DNA of 64,000 nt from Psychrobacter glaciei. GTDB taxonomy: Bacteria; Pseudomonadota; Gammaproteobacteria; Pseudomonadales; Moraxellaceae. This document shows, in pieces, positions 9,725-19,571 of this stretch (position 1 is its first letter; each line of letters begins with the position of its first letter). Below the pieces are notes generated by a model. It saw only the letters and a program-made list of their open reading frames with translations. It made no database searches and had not been told where the DNA came from. The position numbers and the translations under genes were made by a program. The stretch lies in the NCBI RefSeq assembly GCF_014652895.1, contig NZ_BMZR01000001.1, positions 930,001 through 994,000 on the forward strand, written 5' to 3'.

Positions 9725-11392
9725 CTAATCAATAACCAGTTTCTCGAGTCCATCTTCTTGCTGCGTTGCTAGATTGGCCACCATTGATAGGGCATGTGCT
9801 TGCTGCTGCAAGCTTGTTTCTTTAGGTGTCGCAGCTGTACCGCCACGCAACCAATTATTTGCGGTGTCACTAACGTTTTGATTGTGCTGCTGATTCTGTA
9901 AATTATACCAAGCCAAATCATGATGTAGCGCGACCACATCACCCATGATCAGTAATGCTGGCGTTGGCAGTTGCGCTTGTTCTTGTTGGGCGACAATGGT
10001 TGCTAGCGTCCCTGTCAATACCTGCTGGTTTGGCATACTGGCGTTGGATATGATAGCGATTGGCGTATCAGCATTGCGTCCTGCCTCAATCAAGCCTTCA
10101 GTCAAACGTGGCAGCGAATGCAAACCCATATAAAACACCACGGTTTCGTCCGTATTTAAAAAGCTCTTAAAGTTGCTATTGGGCGCGCCAGCCTTTAAAA
10201 ATCCAGTGACAAAGCGCACAGATTGCGAGTGATCACGGTGGGTGAGCGGAATACCAGCGTAACTTGCGGCAGCATTGGCAGCGGTAATACCGGGGACGAC
10301 TTGATACGGGACGCCATGGGCACGCAGGCTTTCAATCTCTTCACCACCACGTCCAAAGATAAAGGGATCACCACCTTTTAGCCGTACCACACGGCGACCT
10401 TCTTTCGCACTATTGACCAACAGCTCATTGATACCAAGCTGAGCGACGGCGTGGTTGCTACGTTTTTTACCGACAAATACTTTATCAGCATCACGGCGAC
10501 ATAGATCCAATACTTGCGGTGATACCAGCGCATCATAATAGACAATATCGGCTTGCTGCATTAAACGTAGCGCTTTAAAGGTAAGCAGCTCTGGATCACC
10601 CGGACCTGCACCAACGATATAGACTTCACCGATAGGCGTTTGCTCAGGCGTTGCAGCTGAATGTTCAGGATGTTGTTGTGGCTGATCTTTTGAATCCGTC
10701 ACCGATATCGCTGTTTGTGGAATTTGAGTGTCTGCATTGCTGGTTCTATCAATTTTGGCAGCCGTCTCGTCCAAGTCGGCTTTTAGTTGGGCGGCCGCTT
10801 GGGTTTCATTACCCGCAAACATCAGCTCACTGACTTGACCTTCAAAAGCACGCTCCCAAAACTGCCGACGACCTGTCAAGGTTGGGATTTTGCTTTTTAC
10901 CTCAGTACGAAAATCGCCTGCCAGCTTGGCAAGTTTGCCGTAGCCTTGAGGTATTAAGGTCTCAAGACGTGCACGCAACAGACGTGCCAGCACGGGCGCT
11001 TTACCATTTGAAGAAATACCTATCACAATGGGATTACGGTCGACGATGGCAGGGAAAATAAAATCACACAAAGGCGGGGTATCGACCACGTTTACGGGAA
11101 TATTAATCTCGGTAGCATCGGCATGAATTTGATGATTGAGCGTTTCATCATCCGTCGCCGCGATAATGACACGCGCGCCTGTCATATAGGTTTTATGATA
11201 GTTTTCATAGATGAGTTGGTGCTTGCTATCAGATAGCAATGCTTGTATCTCAGCCATAATGGTTGGTGCCAGTACCGTGATACAAGCCCCAGCACGGCTG
11301 AGCAAGTCAGCCTTACGTAGCGCCACATCGCCGCCACCGACGATCAGCACTTTGCGGTCTTCTAATTTAAAAAATAGCGGAAAGGTGTTCAT
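9725..11392 (-). CDS. cysG: Siroheme synthase CysG (dehydrogenase/ferrochelatase plus SUMT)
   Basis: Bifunctional enzyme making siroheme, the cofactor of the sulfite reductase encoded nearby. The N-terminal precorrin-2 dehydrogenase/ferrochelatase half has the NAD-binding loop VLIVGGGDVALRKADLL. The C-terminal uroporphyrinogen-III methyltransferase half starts near residue 250 at VYIVGAGPGDPELLT and carries VRLKGGDPFIFGRGGEE and PGITAANAAASYAGIPLTHR. The two halves are joined by a ~45-residue Ser/Thr/Gln-rich linker, longer than in E. coli CysG. A Gln/Asn-rich tail of about 60 residues brings the length to 555 aa versus ~457 in E. coli. It is monocistronic, with its own terminator. Confidence 0.95.
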   Translation of the reverse strand: MNTFPLFFKLEDRKVLIVGGGDVALRKADLLSRAGACITVLAPTIMAEIQALLSDSKHQLIYENYHKTYMTGARVIIAATDDETLNHQIHADATEINIPVNVVDTPPLCDFIFPAIVDRNPIVIGISSNGKAPVLARLLRARLETLIPQGYGKLAKLAGDFRTEVKSKIPTLTGRRQFWERAFEGQVSELMFAGNETQAAAQLKADLDETAAKIDRTSNADTQIPQTAISVTDSKDQPQQHPEHSAATPEQTPIGEVYIVGAGPGDPELLTFKALRLMQQADIVYYDALVSPQVLDLCRRDADKVFVGKKRSNHAVAQLGINELLVNSAKEGRRVVRLKGGDPFIFGRGGEEIESLRAHGVPYQVVPGITAANAAASYAGIPLTHRDHSQSVRFVTGFLKAGAPNSNFKSFLNTDETVVFYMGLHSLPRLTEGLIEAGRNADTPIAIISNASMPNQQVLTGTLATIVAQQEQAQLPTPALLIMGDVVALHHDLAWYNLQNQQHNQNVSDTANNWLRGGTAATPKETSLQQQAHALSMVANLATQQEDGLEKLVID

Positions 11393-11543
11393 AGCATCAC
11401 CAGCAATTTATTCAATGTAAAATATACCCCTATTATGAGGTATCGCGTGCGACGTCTCACTTAGTGTATTGGCATTAGTATATTCGTTTTTGACATGTTA
11501 AAGGTGGTTTTTGATTGAAAAGGGAATAGCCATACATAATGTA

Positions 11544-11573
11544 AAAAGCCCTCTCGTTTATGAGAGGGCTTTT
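11544..11573 (-). terminator. Terminator after cysH
   Basis: Hairpin with perfect arms AAAAGCCCTCTC and GAGAGGGCTTTT and a six-base loop, 22 bases past the cysH stop on the minus strand, with a U-run on the transcript. Confidence 0.92.
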
Positions 11574-11595
11574 GCTTAACTAAAATCAGTCGATA

Positions 11596-12234
11596 TTACA
11601 GCTGAGTATGCAAGCCACACTCACGGCTCTCTTCTACTTTCGTTGGATCAAAGTAGTCATGCTCGTTAGGTAGTTTGTGCTCGTCTAAATAAACATCCAA
11701 GTCTGCATCTGCTTTTTCAAACAACGGTGCTACTTTTAGCACGCCATCTTTTGATAGACTTAACACATCAAGGCCTTGACGGAATTCGGTTTGATCTTTA
11801 CGAATGGCATTGAACCAAACGTCAGGCTTTAGCTCATCTAGTGCGCGGCGGAACGGCTCAAGCTTCACTTGTTCCGTGAATTCGTCATGCTGTGGGTTAT
11901 CAATCCCCGGAATACCATTCATAGTGGCGTCACGATGGGCAGCCGTTTGTTTAGGGATATACGTAATGACATTTAGACCTAAGTCTTTAATGACTTTATT
12001 AGCAAAACGATAAGTGGCATCGGTGTTATAGCCAGAATCTACCCATAATACGGTAATATCAGGACGTTGCTTGGCGACCAAATGCAAAATAGCAGATTCA
12101 TAAGGACGGAAGTTCGTCGTGATAATTGGGTTTTTAGCTTGCTGCAATGCCCATGCTACGATTTCTTCTGGTGATTTACCTTGTAGCGCTTGGTTGGCTT
12201 GGTCAAGGTCTAGATTTGGGTGTAATTGGCTCAT
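11596..12234 (-). CDS. cysH: Phosphoadenosine phosphosulfate reductase family protein
   Basis: Reduces activated sulfate (PAPS or APS) to sulfite in the cytoplasm. The 212-residue protein has the PP-loop-like start ITTNFRPYESAILHL, the region VLWVDSGYNTDATYRFA, and ends in the catalytic tail ECGLHTQL with Cys206 as its only cysteine. The paired cysteines that bind a 4Fe-4S cluster in APS reductases are absent. It is therefore expected to be a thioredoxin-dependent PAPS-type enzyme, which needs an APS kinase that is not in this window. It lies downstream of cysI and the DUF934 gene on the same strand with an 86-bp gap. Confidence 0.9.
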   Translation of the reverse strand: MSQLHPNLDLDQANQALQGKSPEEIVAWALQQAKNPIITTNFRPYESAILHLVAKQRPDITVLWVDSGYNTDATYRFANKVIKDLGLNVITYIPKQTAAHRDATMNGIPGIDNPQHDEFTEQVKLEPFRRALDELKPDVWFNAIRKDQTEFRQGLDVLSLSKDGVLKVAPLFEKADADLDVYLDEHKLPNEHDYFDPTKVEESRECGLHTQL

Positions 12235-12320
12235 AATGCGTTCCTTAATTGTTGTTAATATAAAAAATGGTTAAATAAACAAAATATTTAAAAGTAAATA
12301 ATGGCTACTGAATAGCAATA

Positions 12321-12917
12321 TTAAGCGCCCGAAAACATCGGCAAGTCGGCAGCGTTGCGACCATCATAACTGCTGGCAAGCGCATTGAACGCTTGACTGA
12401 TATCAGAGATAGACTGCATATCGTGCTCGCTAAGTACAAAAGTGTCGGCACCCGCACGTAGTAGATACGCAATTTGGTCACGGCCAAACTTGCCTGCCAT
12501 ACGAATCTCGCCTTGAAAACCGAGCTGACGCAATGTTTGCGCGAAACTAAAACCACGCCCATCAGTAAAGGCTGGCACATGAATCACAATCAAATCTTGC
12601 TTTAACAAAAAGTCTGTCAATCCTGCCAGCGCATCAGTATCAGTGTCTGAGGTAATCCAAACACCAAGACGGCTAGTATGCTCGCCCAACAGCTCATATA
12701 CTTGCTGCAATAGTCCACCAGCGAGCGTGCCTTTAGCATCCAGCAAGTCTGCAAGTGGTAGGACAACGTCGAGCTTCTCTTGCTTTTGTAAGGTCTCGAG
12801 CAGCGATATCTCTGTGAGAGCGATACCATCTGGTATCTCATTGGTGGTAAGCGCATGCCAAGTATCAGTCTGACTGATATCGACACCATCACTATTTAGT
12901 ACATGATGATTACCCAT
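12321..12917 (-). CDS. DUF934 protein, sulfite-reduction accessory
   Basis: A ~198-residue DUF934 protein of the type regularly found next to cysI in proteobacteria lacking a classical cysJ; its biochemical role is not established. Core features are PLADLLDAKGTLAGG in the middle and GRGFSFAQTLRQLGFQGEIRM, a family hallmark, toward the C-terminus. The start at 12917 is chosen because AAGGAGAAGG precedes that ATG and the start overlaps the cysI stop by eight bases, showing translational coupling; a longer ORF from 12947 lies inside cysI. Proposed partner in electron delivery or assembly for CysI, by context only. Confidence 0.85.
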   Translation of the reverse strand: MGNHHVLNSDGVDISQTDTWHALTTNEIPDGIALTEISLLETLQKQEKLDVVLPLADLLDAKGTLAGGLLQQVYELLGEHTSRLGVWITSDTDTDALAGLTDFLLKQDLIVIHVPAFTDGRGFSFAQTLRQLGFQGEIRMAGKFGRDQIAYLLRAGADTFVLSEHDMQSISDISQAFNALASSYDGRNAADLPMFSGA

Positions 12918-14595
12918 AGACCTTCTCCTTAAATGGTGCGATACCAACGCGATCGACCAAATCAGTAAAGAGTTCTACGTCATTGTCATTACTAGCACGC
13001 AGCTCTAAATAAACGTCCAAAATCTTTTGTAGGGTAGTAGCGACATCATCAGCTGGCACTGCTTTGCCCAATATCTTGCCGATTTTGGCATCACTGCTTG
13101 AGTTACCACCCAAACTGATTTGATACCAGTGTTCGCCTTTTTTGTCGACACCAAGGATACCGATATCACCCGTATGATGGTGCGCACAAGCGTTCATACA
13201 GCCGGACATGTTTAGACGAATCTCACCCAAGTCATAAAGGTAGTCGAGATCATCAAACTGTTTCTCGATTTGCTCAGCGATATTGTAAGTCGTGGCATTG
13301 GCAAGCGAGCAATAATCCCAACCTGGGCAGACAATCATGTCTGTTAAGGTGTTTATATTGGCACGCGCTAAATTAAGCTCAGTCAGCTGTTGCCATAGCT
13401 CATACAGATGATCGGTTTGCACGTCAGCAAACACCAAATTTTGCTGATAAGTACCGCGTAACTCCCCAAAGCTATATTTATCTGATAAGTCAGCGAGGGC
13501 ATCCATTTGCTGCTCGTTGACATCGCCCGAAGGCACATAGCTTCCGTCGACCAACCCTGCTTTTAACGAAATAACAACGGCACGGTAGCCCGACACTTTA
13601 TGCGCGACCGTATTTTGATTGTACCAATTGGCAAAGTCTTTATCGGCATTGAGTTGCTGCTGCAAATCAGACTGTGCTTGCAGAGCGTCGAAGGCAACAT
13701 AATCAGGCTCGCTAAAAAAACTGCTGGCAGTGGCAAAATTCTCGTCTGTTAAGGTCAGCGCGCCATCTCTGGTATGCGCTTCCCACTCTGCATCGACCAA
13801 TTTGGCAAAGGCAGGACCGCCCATGCTCTCCACCAATATTTTAATACGGGCTTTAAATTTATTATCGCGGCGACCATGCAGGTTATAAACACGCAAAATA
13901 GCATCTAGATAACTGAGCAGATGCTGACGCGGTAAGAATTCGTTAATCACTTTACCAATCACTGGTGTACGACCAAGACCACCGCCAACCAATACTTCAA
14001 AACCAATCTCGCCTGCCTCATTGGTTTTTAAATGTAGTCCCACATCATGCACTTGCGTCGCCGCGCGGTCATTGGCTGTACCAATAACAGCAATCTTAAA
14101 TTTACGCGGCAAAAAGGCAAACTCAGGATGAAAAGTTGACCATTGACGAATAATTTCACAATAGGGACGTGGATCTGCAATCTCTTCTTGATGAATACCA
14201 GCGTAAGGATCAGTTGTGGTATTACGAATACAGTTGCCCGACGTTTGAATGGCGTGCATCTGTACCGATGCCAGTTCTGCCAATATGTCTGGAACTTCCT
14301 CTAGCTTTGGCCAATTCAACTGAATATTGGTACGGGTCGTAAAGTGCCCATAGCCTCTATCATATTTGCGAGTAATCTCTGCCAATTTACGCAATTGGTA
14401 ACTGGCTAGCAGGCCGTAAGGGATAGCAATACGCAACATCGGCGCATAACGTTGGATATAAAGGCCATTCTGCAAACGCAGGGGTAAAAACTGATCTTCT
14501 GGCAGCTCACCGGCCAAAAACCGTTCAGTTTGGTCGCGAAATTGGGCGACCCGTTCCTCTACCAAGGTTTGGTCAGCGTAGTTATATTGATACAT
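12910..14595 (-). CDS. cysI: Sulfite reductase hemoprotein (nitrite/sulfite reductase family)
   Basis: Six-electron reduction of sulfite to sulfide using siroheme coupled to a 4Fe-4S cluster. The 561-residue protein has two ferredoxin-like/nitrite-sulfite reductase half repeats. The cluster-binding cysteines are in CPGWDYC and SGCMNAC (CxxxxxC ... CxxxC), followed by AHHHTGDIG. The substrate-side segment HFTTRTNIQLNWPKLEEVPDI and TSGNCIRN are also conserved. No CysJ-like flavoprotein is present here; the overlapping DUF934 gene is the close partner. The gene is divergent from sat across a 274-bp spacer, where sulfur-dependent regulation probably acts. Confidence 0.94.
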   Translation of the reverse strand: MYQYNYADQTLVEERVAQFRDQTERFLAGELPEDQFLPLRLQNGLYIQRYAPMLRIAIPYGLLASYQLRKLAEITRKYDRGYGHFTTRTNIQLNWPKLEEVPDILAELASVQMHAIQTSGNCIRNTTTDPYAGIHQEEIADPRPYCEIIRQWSTFHPEFAFLPRKFKIAVIGTANDRAATQVHDVGLHLKTNEAGEIGFEVLVGGGLGRTPVIGKVINEFLPRQHLLSYLDAILRVYNLHGRRDNKFKARIKILVESMGGPAFAKLVDAEWEAHTRDGALTLTDENFATASSFFSEPDYVAFDALQAQSDLQQQLNADKDFANWYNQNTVAHKVSGYRAVVISLKAGLVDGSYVPSGDVNEQQMDALADLSDKYSFGELRGTYQQNLVFADVQTDHLYELWQQLTELNLARANINTLTDMIVCPGWDYCSLANATTYNIAEQIEKQFDDLDYLYDLGEIRLNMSGCMNACAHHHTGDIGILGVDKKGEHWYQISLGGNSSSDAKIGKILGKAVPADDVATTLQKILDVYLELRASNDNDVELFTDLVDRVGIAPFKEKVYG

Positions 14596-14818
14596 GACGT
14601 AATCTCAATTTTGTTTTTAGACTTAAAAGCAGCGACGAAAATGATTTGCGTGTGTAATAGATTTTGTTGCCGATCGCAATGTGAATAATTCAGCTTTACA
14701 TCATATAAGCTTGCGCCAAAAAACATAAATTCCTTTAAGACATATCCATATCCAAACACAGCATAAATTTTCATAACGAAAGTTAGGTAGCCTATGCGTA
14801 TTCTATTTATAAGCCAAT

Positions 14819-14845
14819 TTGCTAAGCCAATTTACCAAGTATAAT
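14819..14845 (+). promoter_or_regulatory. Possible sigma-70 promoter of sat
   Basis: A TATAAT hexamer at 14840-14845 lies 24 bases before the sat ATG, with TTGCTA at 14819-14824 as a weak -35 (15-bp spacing). The motif AAGCCAATTT occurs twice just upstream (from 14811 and from 14824) and could be an activator site. Seen by eye only. Confidence 0.4.
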
Positions 14846-14869
14846 CATTTATTAAGGTTTTAAATCAAT

Positions 14870-16123
14870 ATGACATCTTCAGTCCTCAATCAAGCAGCTT
14901 CAAAACTAGTCCCTCCTCATGGTAGCAGTGAGCTTAAGCCATTATTGTTAACTGGCGACGCCCGTGATCAAGCCTTGGCACTTGCCAGCACATTACCGAC
15001 GATTACCTTAAGCTCTCGTGAGCGTGGCGATTTGATTATGTTTGGTATTGGCGGCTTTACCCCGCTAAACGGCTTTATGAATCAATCCGACTGGCAGGGT
15101 GTGGTTGATAATATGCGCTTACAAAGCGGCGAGAATGCTGGCTTGTTTTGGCCGATTCCAATCACCTTATCTGCACCAACAGCCACAGCCGACAGCTTAA
15201 ATCAAGGTGATAAAGTTGCGTTGGTCGCTGAAGATGGTGAAGTGATGGGCATTTTGACGGTTGAAGAAACCTATAGTATCGATAAAGAACACGAATGCCA
15301 GCAAGTATTTACCACGACAGACTCTGAGCATCCGGGTGTGCAGCAAGTGCTAAACCAAGGCGATGTCAACATCGCAGGTAGCGTAGAAGTGCTGAGCGAA
15401 GGTGAATTCCCAGCCTTATACCCAGAGATTTATAAAACGCCTGCGGAGACGCGCGAAATATTGGATGCCAAAGGCTGGAAAACAGTCGCAGCGTTCCAGA
15501 CGCGTAACCCAATGCATCGCTCACATGAATATCTTGCCAAGATTGCTATCGAGATTTGTGATGGGGTGTTGATACATTCATTGTTAGGTGCGCTCAAGCC
15601 AGGTGATATTCCTGCTGACGTCCGTCAAGAAGCCATCAAAACGTTGATTGACAATTACTTTAGACAAGATACGGTGATTCAAGCGGGTTATCCACTAGAC
15701 ATGCGTTATGCTGGACCTCGTGAAGCGTTACTGCATGCGGTATTCCGTCAAAACTATGGTTGTAGTCATCTGATTGTTGGTCGTGACCATGCTGGTGTTG
15801 GCGATTATTATGGTGCCTTTGATGCTCAGACTATCTTTGAGCACGTTGGCAAAGACGATCTGATCACTCAGCCGTTAAAAATTGGCTGGACGTTCTGGTG
15901 TAATGCTTGTAATGCGATGGCATCAGACAAGACTTGCCCGCATGACGCCTCTGAGCATGTCAAAGTGTCAGGTACTAAGCTACGTAAAGCACTATCAGAA
16001 GACGAAGAGGTGCCAGAGAACTTTAGCCGCCCCGAAGTGCTAGAAATTTTGCGCAATTATTATGCTGGTATCGCTCGTGAGGAGCGTGCTGAGGTTAAGC
16101 TCACTGGTGCATCAGCCGTATAA
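14870..16123 (+). CDS. sat: ATP sulfurylase (Sat/MET3 type)
   Basis: Sulfate adenylyltransferase that converts ATP and sulfate to APS. The 417-residue protein has the N-terminal PUA-like domain and the catalytic domain with [15 protein letters not shown] (QxRNPxHxxH motif) and [20 protein letters not shown] Cys-containing segment, [16 protein letters not shown], is typical of the bacterial homomeric enzymes. There is no fused APS kinase domain. It is the single-subunit alternative to CysDN. It is divergent from cysI and followed by a strong terminator, so it is monocistronic. Confidence 0.95.
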   Translation: MTSSVLNQAASKLVPPHGSSELKPLLLTGDARDQALALASTLPTITLSSRERGDLIMFGIGGFTPLNGFMNQSDWQGVVDNMRLQSGENAGLFWPIPITLSAPTATADSLNQGDKVALVAEDGEVMGILTVEETYSIDKEHECQQVFTTTDSEHPGVQQVLNQGDVNIAGSVEVLSEGEFPALYPEIYKTPAETREILDAKGWKTVAAFQTRNPMHRSHEYLAKIAIEICDGVLIHSLLGALKPGDIPADVRQEAIKTLIDNYFRQDTVIQAGYPLDMRYAGPREALLHAVFRQNYGCSHLIVGRDHAGVGDYYGAFDAQTIFEHVGKDDLITQPLKIGWTFWCNACNAMASDKTCPHDASEHVKVSGTKLRKALSEDEEVPENFSRPEVLEILRNYYAGIAREERAEVKLTGASAV

Positions 16124-16156
16124 TTAATTTGTATCGTTGATAAATAAAATCAGTCA

Positions 16157-16196
16157 TAAAAAAAGGTGCCAGACTTATCGTCTGGCACCTTTTTTA
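16157..16196 (+). terminator. Bidirectional terminator between sat and a convergent lipoprotein gene
   Basis: Hairpin with arms AAAAGGTGCCAGAC and GTCTGGCACCTTTT, a short loop, and T- and A-runs on both sides. It lies 33 bases after sat and just downstream of the convergent gene ending at 16229. Confidence 0.92.
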
Positions 16197-16228
16197 TTGT
16201 CTACAGTAAAGCTGAACGTCATTGAATG

Positions 16229-16759
16229 TTAATTCAGCTCTAAAGCACCCGAAAGCTTCTCATAGTTTCCGGCTAGCGTACCGCCACCTGAGCAAAAATA
16301 GTTCAATGCATATTTATCTGGGCTATCAATGGTCAGCGTATCGTCTTTAAATTGAAAGAATACCTTGCTGTCATTGCTGTCATTGCTGTTATTTATCTCG
16401 GTCTGAAAAATAATGCCGTGTGCATCATCCTGACCCAGCAAGGTCGCCTTACCATCAAAATGACAGGTTGGTTTTTTCACATCACTGCGGGCGCGCACTT
16501 TTATAGTAATGTCTGTCGCTCCGTCAGGTCTCACCATAATACCCACCCAATCATAACCTTGCTTGCGAGCCGTATAACTCTCTGAGGCATAGTCACCAAC
16601 GACTTTTTGCACAGCAGGTGTCGGCATAACAGCAGTACTTTTCACTTTGCTAGCACCGTAGTTATCATTGATATAACTACAGCCGCTGACGGTAACAAGA
16701 ATAGGGCTGGCAAATAATAACGTAATAGAAAGTACTGAGCGGAGTTGGTATTGAATCAT
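16229..16759 (-). CDS. Small lipoprotein of unknown function
   Basis: I do not recognise a family. The 176-residue product starts with a hydrophobic signal (LSITLLFASPILVTVSGC) whose lipobox-like VSGC makes Cys27 the probable lipidated residue. The mature part is a soluble domain, probably beta-rich, with two further cysteines (in PTCHFDG and NYFCSGGG) and a Ser/Asn/Asp run (NNSNDSNDS). The gene stands alone, convergent with sat. It could be an outer-membrane or periplasmic lipoprotein; nothing ties it to sulfur metabolism except position. Confidence 0.75.
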   Translation of the reverse strand: MIQYQLRSVLSITLLFASPILVTVSGCSYINDNYGASKVKSTAVMPTPAVQKVVGDYASESYTARKQGYDWVGIMVRPDGATDITIKVRARSDVKKPTCHFDGKATLLGQDDAHGIIFQTEINNSNDSNDSKVFFQFKDDTLTIDSPDKYALNYFCSGGGTLAGNYEKLSGALELN

Positions 16760-17014
16760 ATGGTCGCACCTTGTGGTTAAGTGAATGATAGGTATTGCTC
16801 CTGCCTGCTTATGCCAAGTGCTTCACTCGATAAGCTAATTTGTCACTAAGCGTTCATGAAACAAGCTGCTAGCATGGCTCTCATTATACTCAATATTGAA
16901 TTCAAAAAGCCAAATTCACTGAGCAATAGCCATTGAGATCGTGATAAGTATTTTAATAAAAAATGGTCGCATCGAAACTAAAAAATATGAAACTCGAAAC
17001 TATAGAGAACATTT

Positions 17015-18148
17015 ATGCAAATTAATATCAACAAAATCTCATCTCGCATTGGCAGTATTGCGGGTGTCCCATCATTATCTCAAAGCGTACAACCACGCAT
17101 CCTCATGATTGGCAGCGCATTGACAGCGATGATGCTGATTGCAGGTTGCAGCCCAACGCAAGCCACGCAAAACGAGGCAGGAGAATCTGCCAGTGCGCAA
17201 AAAGACATCAGCTTACTGAACGTCTCTTACGATGTATCGCGCGATTTTTACAAAGACTATAACGCGTTATTCAGTGCGAATTATCAGAAAGAAAACCCAG
17301 ACAGTAAGATCGATATCAATCAGTCACATGGTGGTTCAAGTAAGCAAGCCTTGTCGGTTGCCAATGGTTTGCAAGCCGATGTGGTGACCTTCAACCAAGA
17401 AAGCGACATGAATCTGTTGGTGGAGAAAGGCTTGGTCGCAGCCGATTGGCAACAAGCACTGCCAAATGATGCCGTTCCTTATACCAGCACTATGGTGCTA
17501 CTGGTACGGAACGGCAATCCAAAAAACATTCAAGATTGGTCAGATTTGGCGCGTAATGGTATTGATGTGGTCATCCCGAATCCAAAAACCAGTGGTACCG
17601 CGCGTTATGCCTTTTTGGGCGCTTACGGCTATGGGCTGCATCAATTCAAAGAAAGTGTGGAAAATCCTACCAAAACGGATGACTTTATCAAGAAACTATT
17701 GGCAAACGTCGTTACTTACGACAATGGTGCACGAGCAGCGACGACCAGCTTTACCCAACGCGGGCTAGGTGATGTACTTATCACTACCGAAAACGAAGCG
17801 CATCTGGCGGTGAAGCAGTTCGCAAAAGGAAAAGTTGACATTGTTTATCCGAGCTACTCGATTGTTATTAAAAACCCCGTTGCCGTAGTGACCGCTGTCA
17901 CCGAAAAAGGCGGTAAAACTGAGGCCGCAACCGCTTATCTCAAAGGTTTATGGGAGACCCCCGCACAAGAACTCATGGCACAGATGTATATGCGTCCTAG
18001 TAATGAGCAGGTATTAGCAGCGCACAAAGACACCCTACCTGATATTGACACTTTTGAGCCAGTCGAAGTTTTCGGGTCTTGGGCACAGATCATGGACACA
18101 TTCTTTGTCGATGGCGGGCGTTTCGATCAGCTGGCACGGGTAGAGTAG
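17015..18148 (+). CDS. sbp: Sulfate ABC transporter substrate-binding lipoprotein 1
   Basis: Periplasmic sulfate/thiosulfate-binding protein for the CysTWA importer encoded downstream. It has a long signal peptide ending in the lipobox LIAGC, so it is probably membrane anchored, unlike the soluble E. coli Sbp/CysP. The mature domain shows the family signature LLNVSYDVSRDFYKDYN, then QSHGGSSKQALSVANGLQADVVTFNQ and PNPKTSGTARYAFLGAYGYG. It is closely similar to the next gene, indicating tandem duplication. Selectivity (sulfate, thiosulfate or molybdate) cannot be told from sequence, although the N-terminal signature favours sulfate. Confidence 0.93.
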   Translation: MQININKISSRIGSIAGVPSLSQSVQPRILMIGSALTAMMLIAGCSPTQATQNEAGESASAQKDISLLNVSYDVSRDFYKDYNALFSANYQKENPDSKIDINQSHGGSSKQALSVANGLQADVVTFNQESDMNLLVEKGLVAADWQQALPNDAVPYTSTMVLLVRNGNPKNIQDWSDLARNGIDVVIPNPKTSGTARYAFLGAYGYGLHQFKESVENPTKTDDFIKKLLANVVTYDNGARAATTSFTQRGLGDVLITTENEAHLAVKQFAKGKVDIVYPSYSIVIKNPVAVVTAVTEKGGKTEAATAYLKGLWETPAQELMAQMYMRPSNEQVLAAHKDTLPDIDTFEPVEVFGSWAQIMDTFFVDGGRFDQLARVE

Positions 18149-18298
18149 AGGGCAACCCTTAAGTAATTGATAACTTTATCTATATCATACAGTTATTCCA
18201 TTTTGGCAATAACATACACATATTCATCATTAAACATAATAAGATGGCGCTGTTAGCATACCTGCATTACATAAAAAACAGACATCTCTGAGGTATTT

Positions 18299-19390
18299 AT
18301 GACATACGCAGCTCGTTATCAACAAAAAAACAAAGCGCTGAGCGCTCTAAGTGTCGCTGGCGTGGCGTTGACACTTGGACTTGCTGGCTGTAGCAACAGT
18401 GAGCAGGCAGATACGACTGCCAATGCTGATGGCACAGCAGAAGGTCAGAATATCGAGCTGTTGAACGTCTCTTATGATGTGGCGCGTGATTTTTATAAAG
18501 ACTACAACCCGCTGTTCGTTGAGCACTATAAGGCTGAGAACCCAAACGACACTATCCTAATTAAGCAGTCACATGGTGGCTCAAGTAAGCAAGCACTGTC
18601 AGTTGCCAATGGTTTGCAAGCGGATGTTGCGACGATGAACCAAGGCTCAGACATTGAATTGCTTGAGAAAAAAGGGTTGGTTGAGTCAGATTGGGAAAGC
18701 AAATTCCCAGATAATGCTGTGCCATTTACCAGCACCATCGTATTTTTGGTGCGTAAAGACAATCCAAAAGGCATCAACGATTGGGAAGATTTGACCAAAG
18801 ATGGCCTTGAGATTGTGATGGCTAATCCGAAAGTGACCGGTAACGGTCGCTATGCATTCTTAGGGGCTTATGGTTATGGTTTACACGCCTTTAATAACGA
18901 AGAAGCACCAGCGAAAAAATACGTAAAAGATATGCTTAAAAACGTGAAAGTTTATGAGAATGGCGGACGTGCAGCGACAACGACTTTCGTTCAGCGCGGT
19001 ATTGGTGATGTACTCGTCACCTTTGAAAACGAAGCCAACCTTGCCGCCACTGATTTCGGTGCGGGTAAAGTTGACATCGTTTATCCTAAATACTCTATCA
19101 AATCAGAAAGCCCTGTTGCGATCGTTAAGTCGGTGACGGACAAGAAAGGCACGACTAATGCAGCAAAAGCCTATCTTGATTACTTATGGAGCGAGCCTGC
19201 TCAGCAATTGGCTGCTGACCTTTACTTACGTCCTAGTGTAAAAAGCGTTCTTGATAAAAATGGTGACAAATTACCACCGGTTGAAACTTTCCGTCCAAAC
19301 GATGCGTTTGGGTCATGGGATGAGATCATGAGCACTTACTTTAGTGATGGCGGCGTATTCGATCAGTTAGCAATTAATGCCCCTCAGTAG
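18299..19390 (+). CDS. sbp: Sulfate ABC transporter substrate-binding lipoprotein 2
   Basis: Second sulfate-binding lipoprotein, 363 residues, paralogous to the preceding gene. It has a lipobox LGLAGC and the same signatures (LLNVSYDVARDFYKDYN, QSHGGSSKQALSVANGLQADVATMNQ, FLGAYGYGLH). Most differences between the two copies are conservative, and the sulfate-contacting segments are kept in both. The start at 18299 has GAGG nearby upstream. A strong hairpin without a clear T-run separates it from cysT, so the binding proteins may be made in excess over the permease. Confidence 0.93.
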   Translation: MTYAARYQQKNKALSALSVAGVALTLGLAGCSNSEQADTTANADGTAEGQNIELLNVSYDVARDFYKDYNPLFVEHYKAENPNDTILIKQSHGGSSKQALSVANGLQADVATMNQGSDIELLEKKGLVESDWESKFPDNAVPFTSTIVFLVRKDNPKGINDWEDLTKDGLEIVMANPKVTGNGRYAFLGAYGYGLHAFNNEEAPAKKYVKDMLKNVKVYENGGRAATTTFVQRGIGDVLVTFENEANLAATDFGAGKVDIVYPKYSIKSESPVAIVKSVTDKKGTTNAAKAYLDYLWSEPAQQLAADLYLRPSVKSVLDKNGDKLPPVETFRPNDAFGSWDEIMSTYFSDGGVFDQLAINAPQ

Positions 19391-19456
19391 CCAGTCTGCT
19401 ATGTTTTAAACGTACTGTCGTTACCAGCTCAGCAATTCTAAAGTAACGTCCAATCA

Positions 19457-19492
19457 TATAAAGGACATGGCACCCGCGCTGTGTCCTTTATA
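19457..19492 (+). terminator. Hairpin between the binding-protein and permease genes
   Basis: Perfect 11-bp inverted repeat TATAAAGGACA / TGTCCTTTATA with a 14-base loop. No T-run follows, so it is more likely a partial terminator or an mRNA 3'-end stabiliser than a full terminator. It would let the upstream substrate-binding genes exceed cysTWA in expression. Confidence 0.6.
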
Positions 19493-19571
19493 CCATAAGC
19501 GTACTAATAATAAATTTGATAAAACGTGGTCTTTACGATAAGTACCATCAGATAGGCAATAGGACATTACT

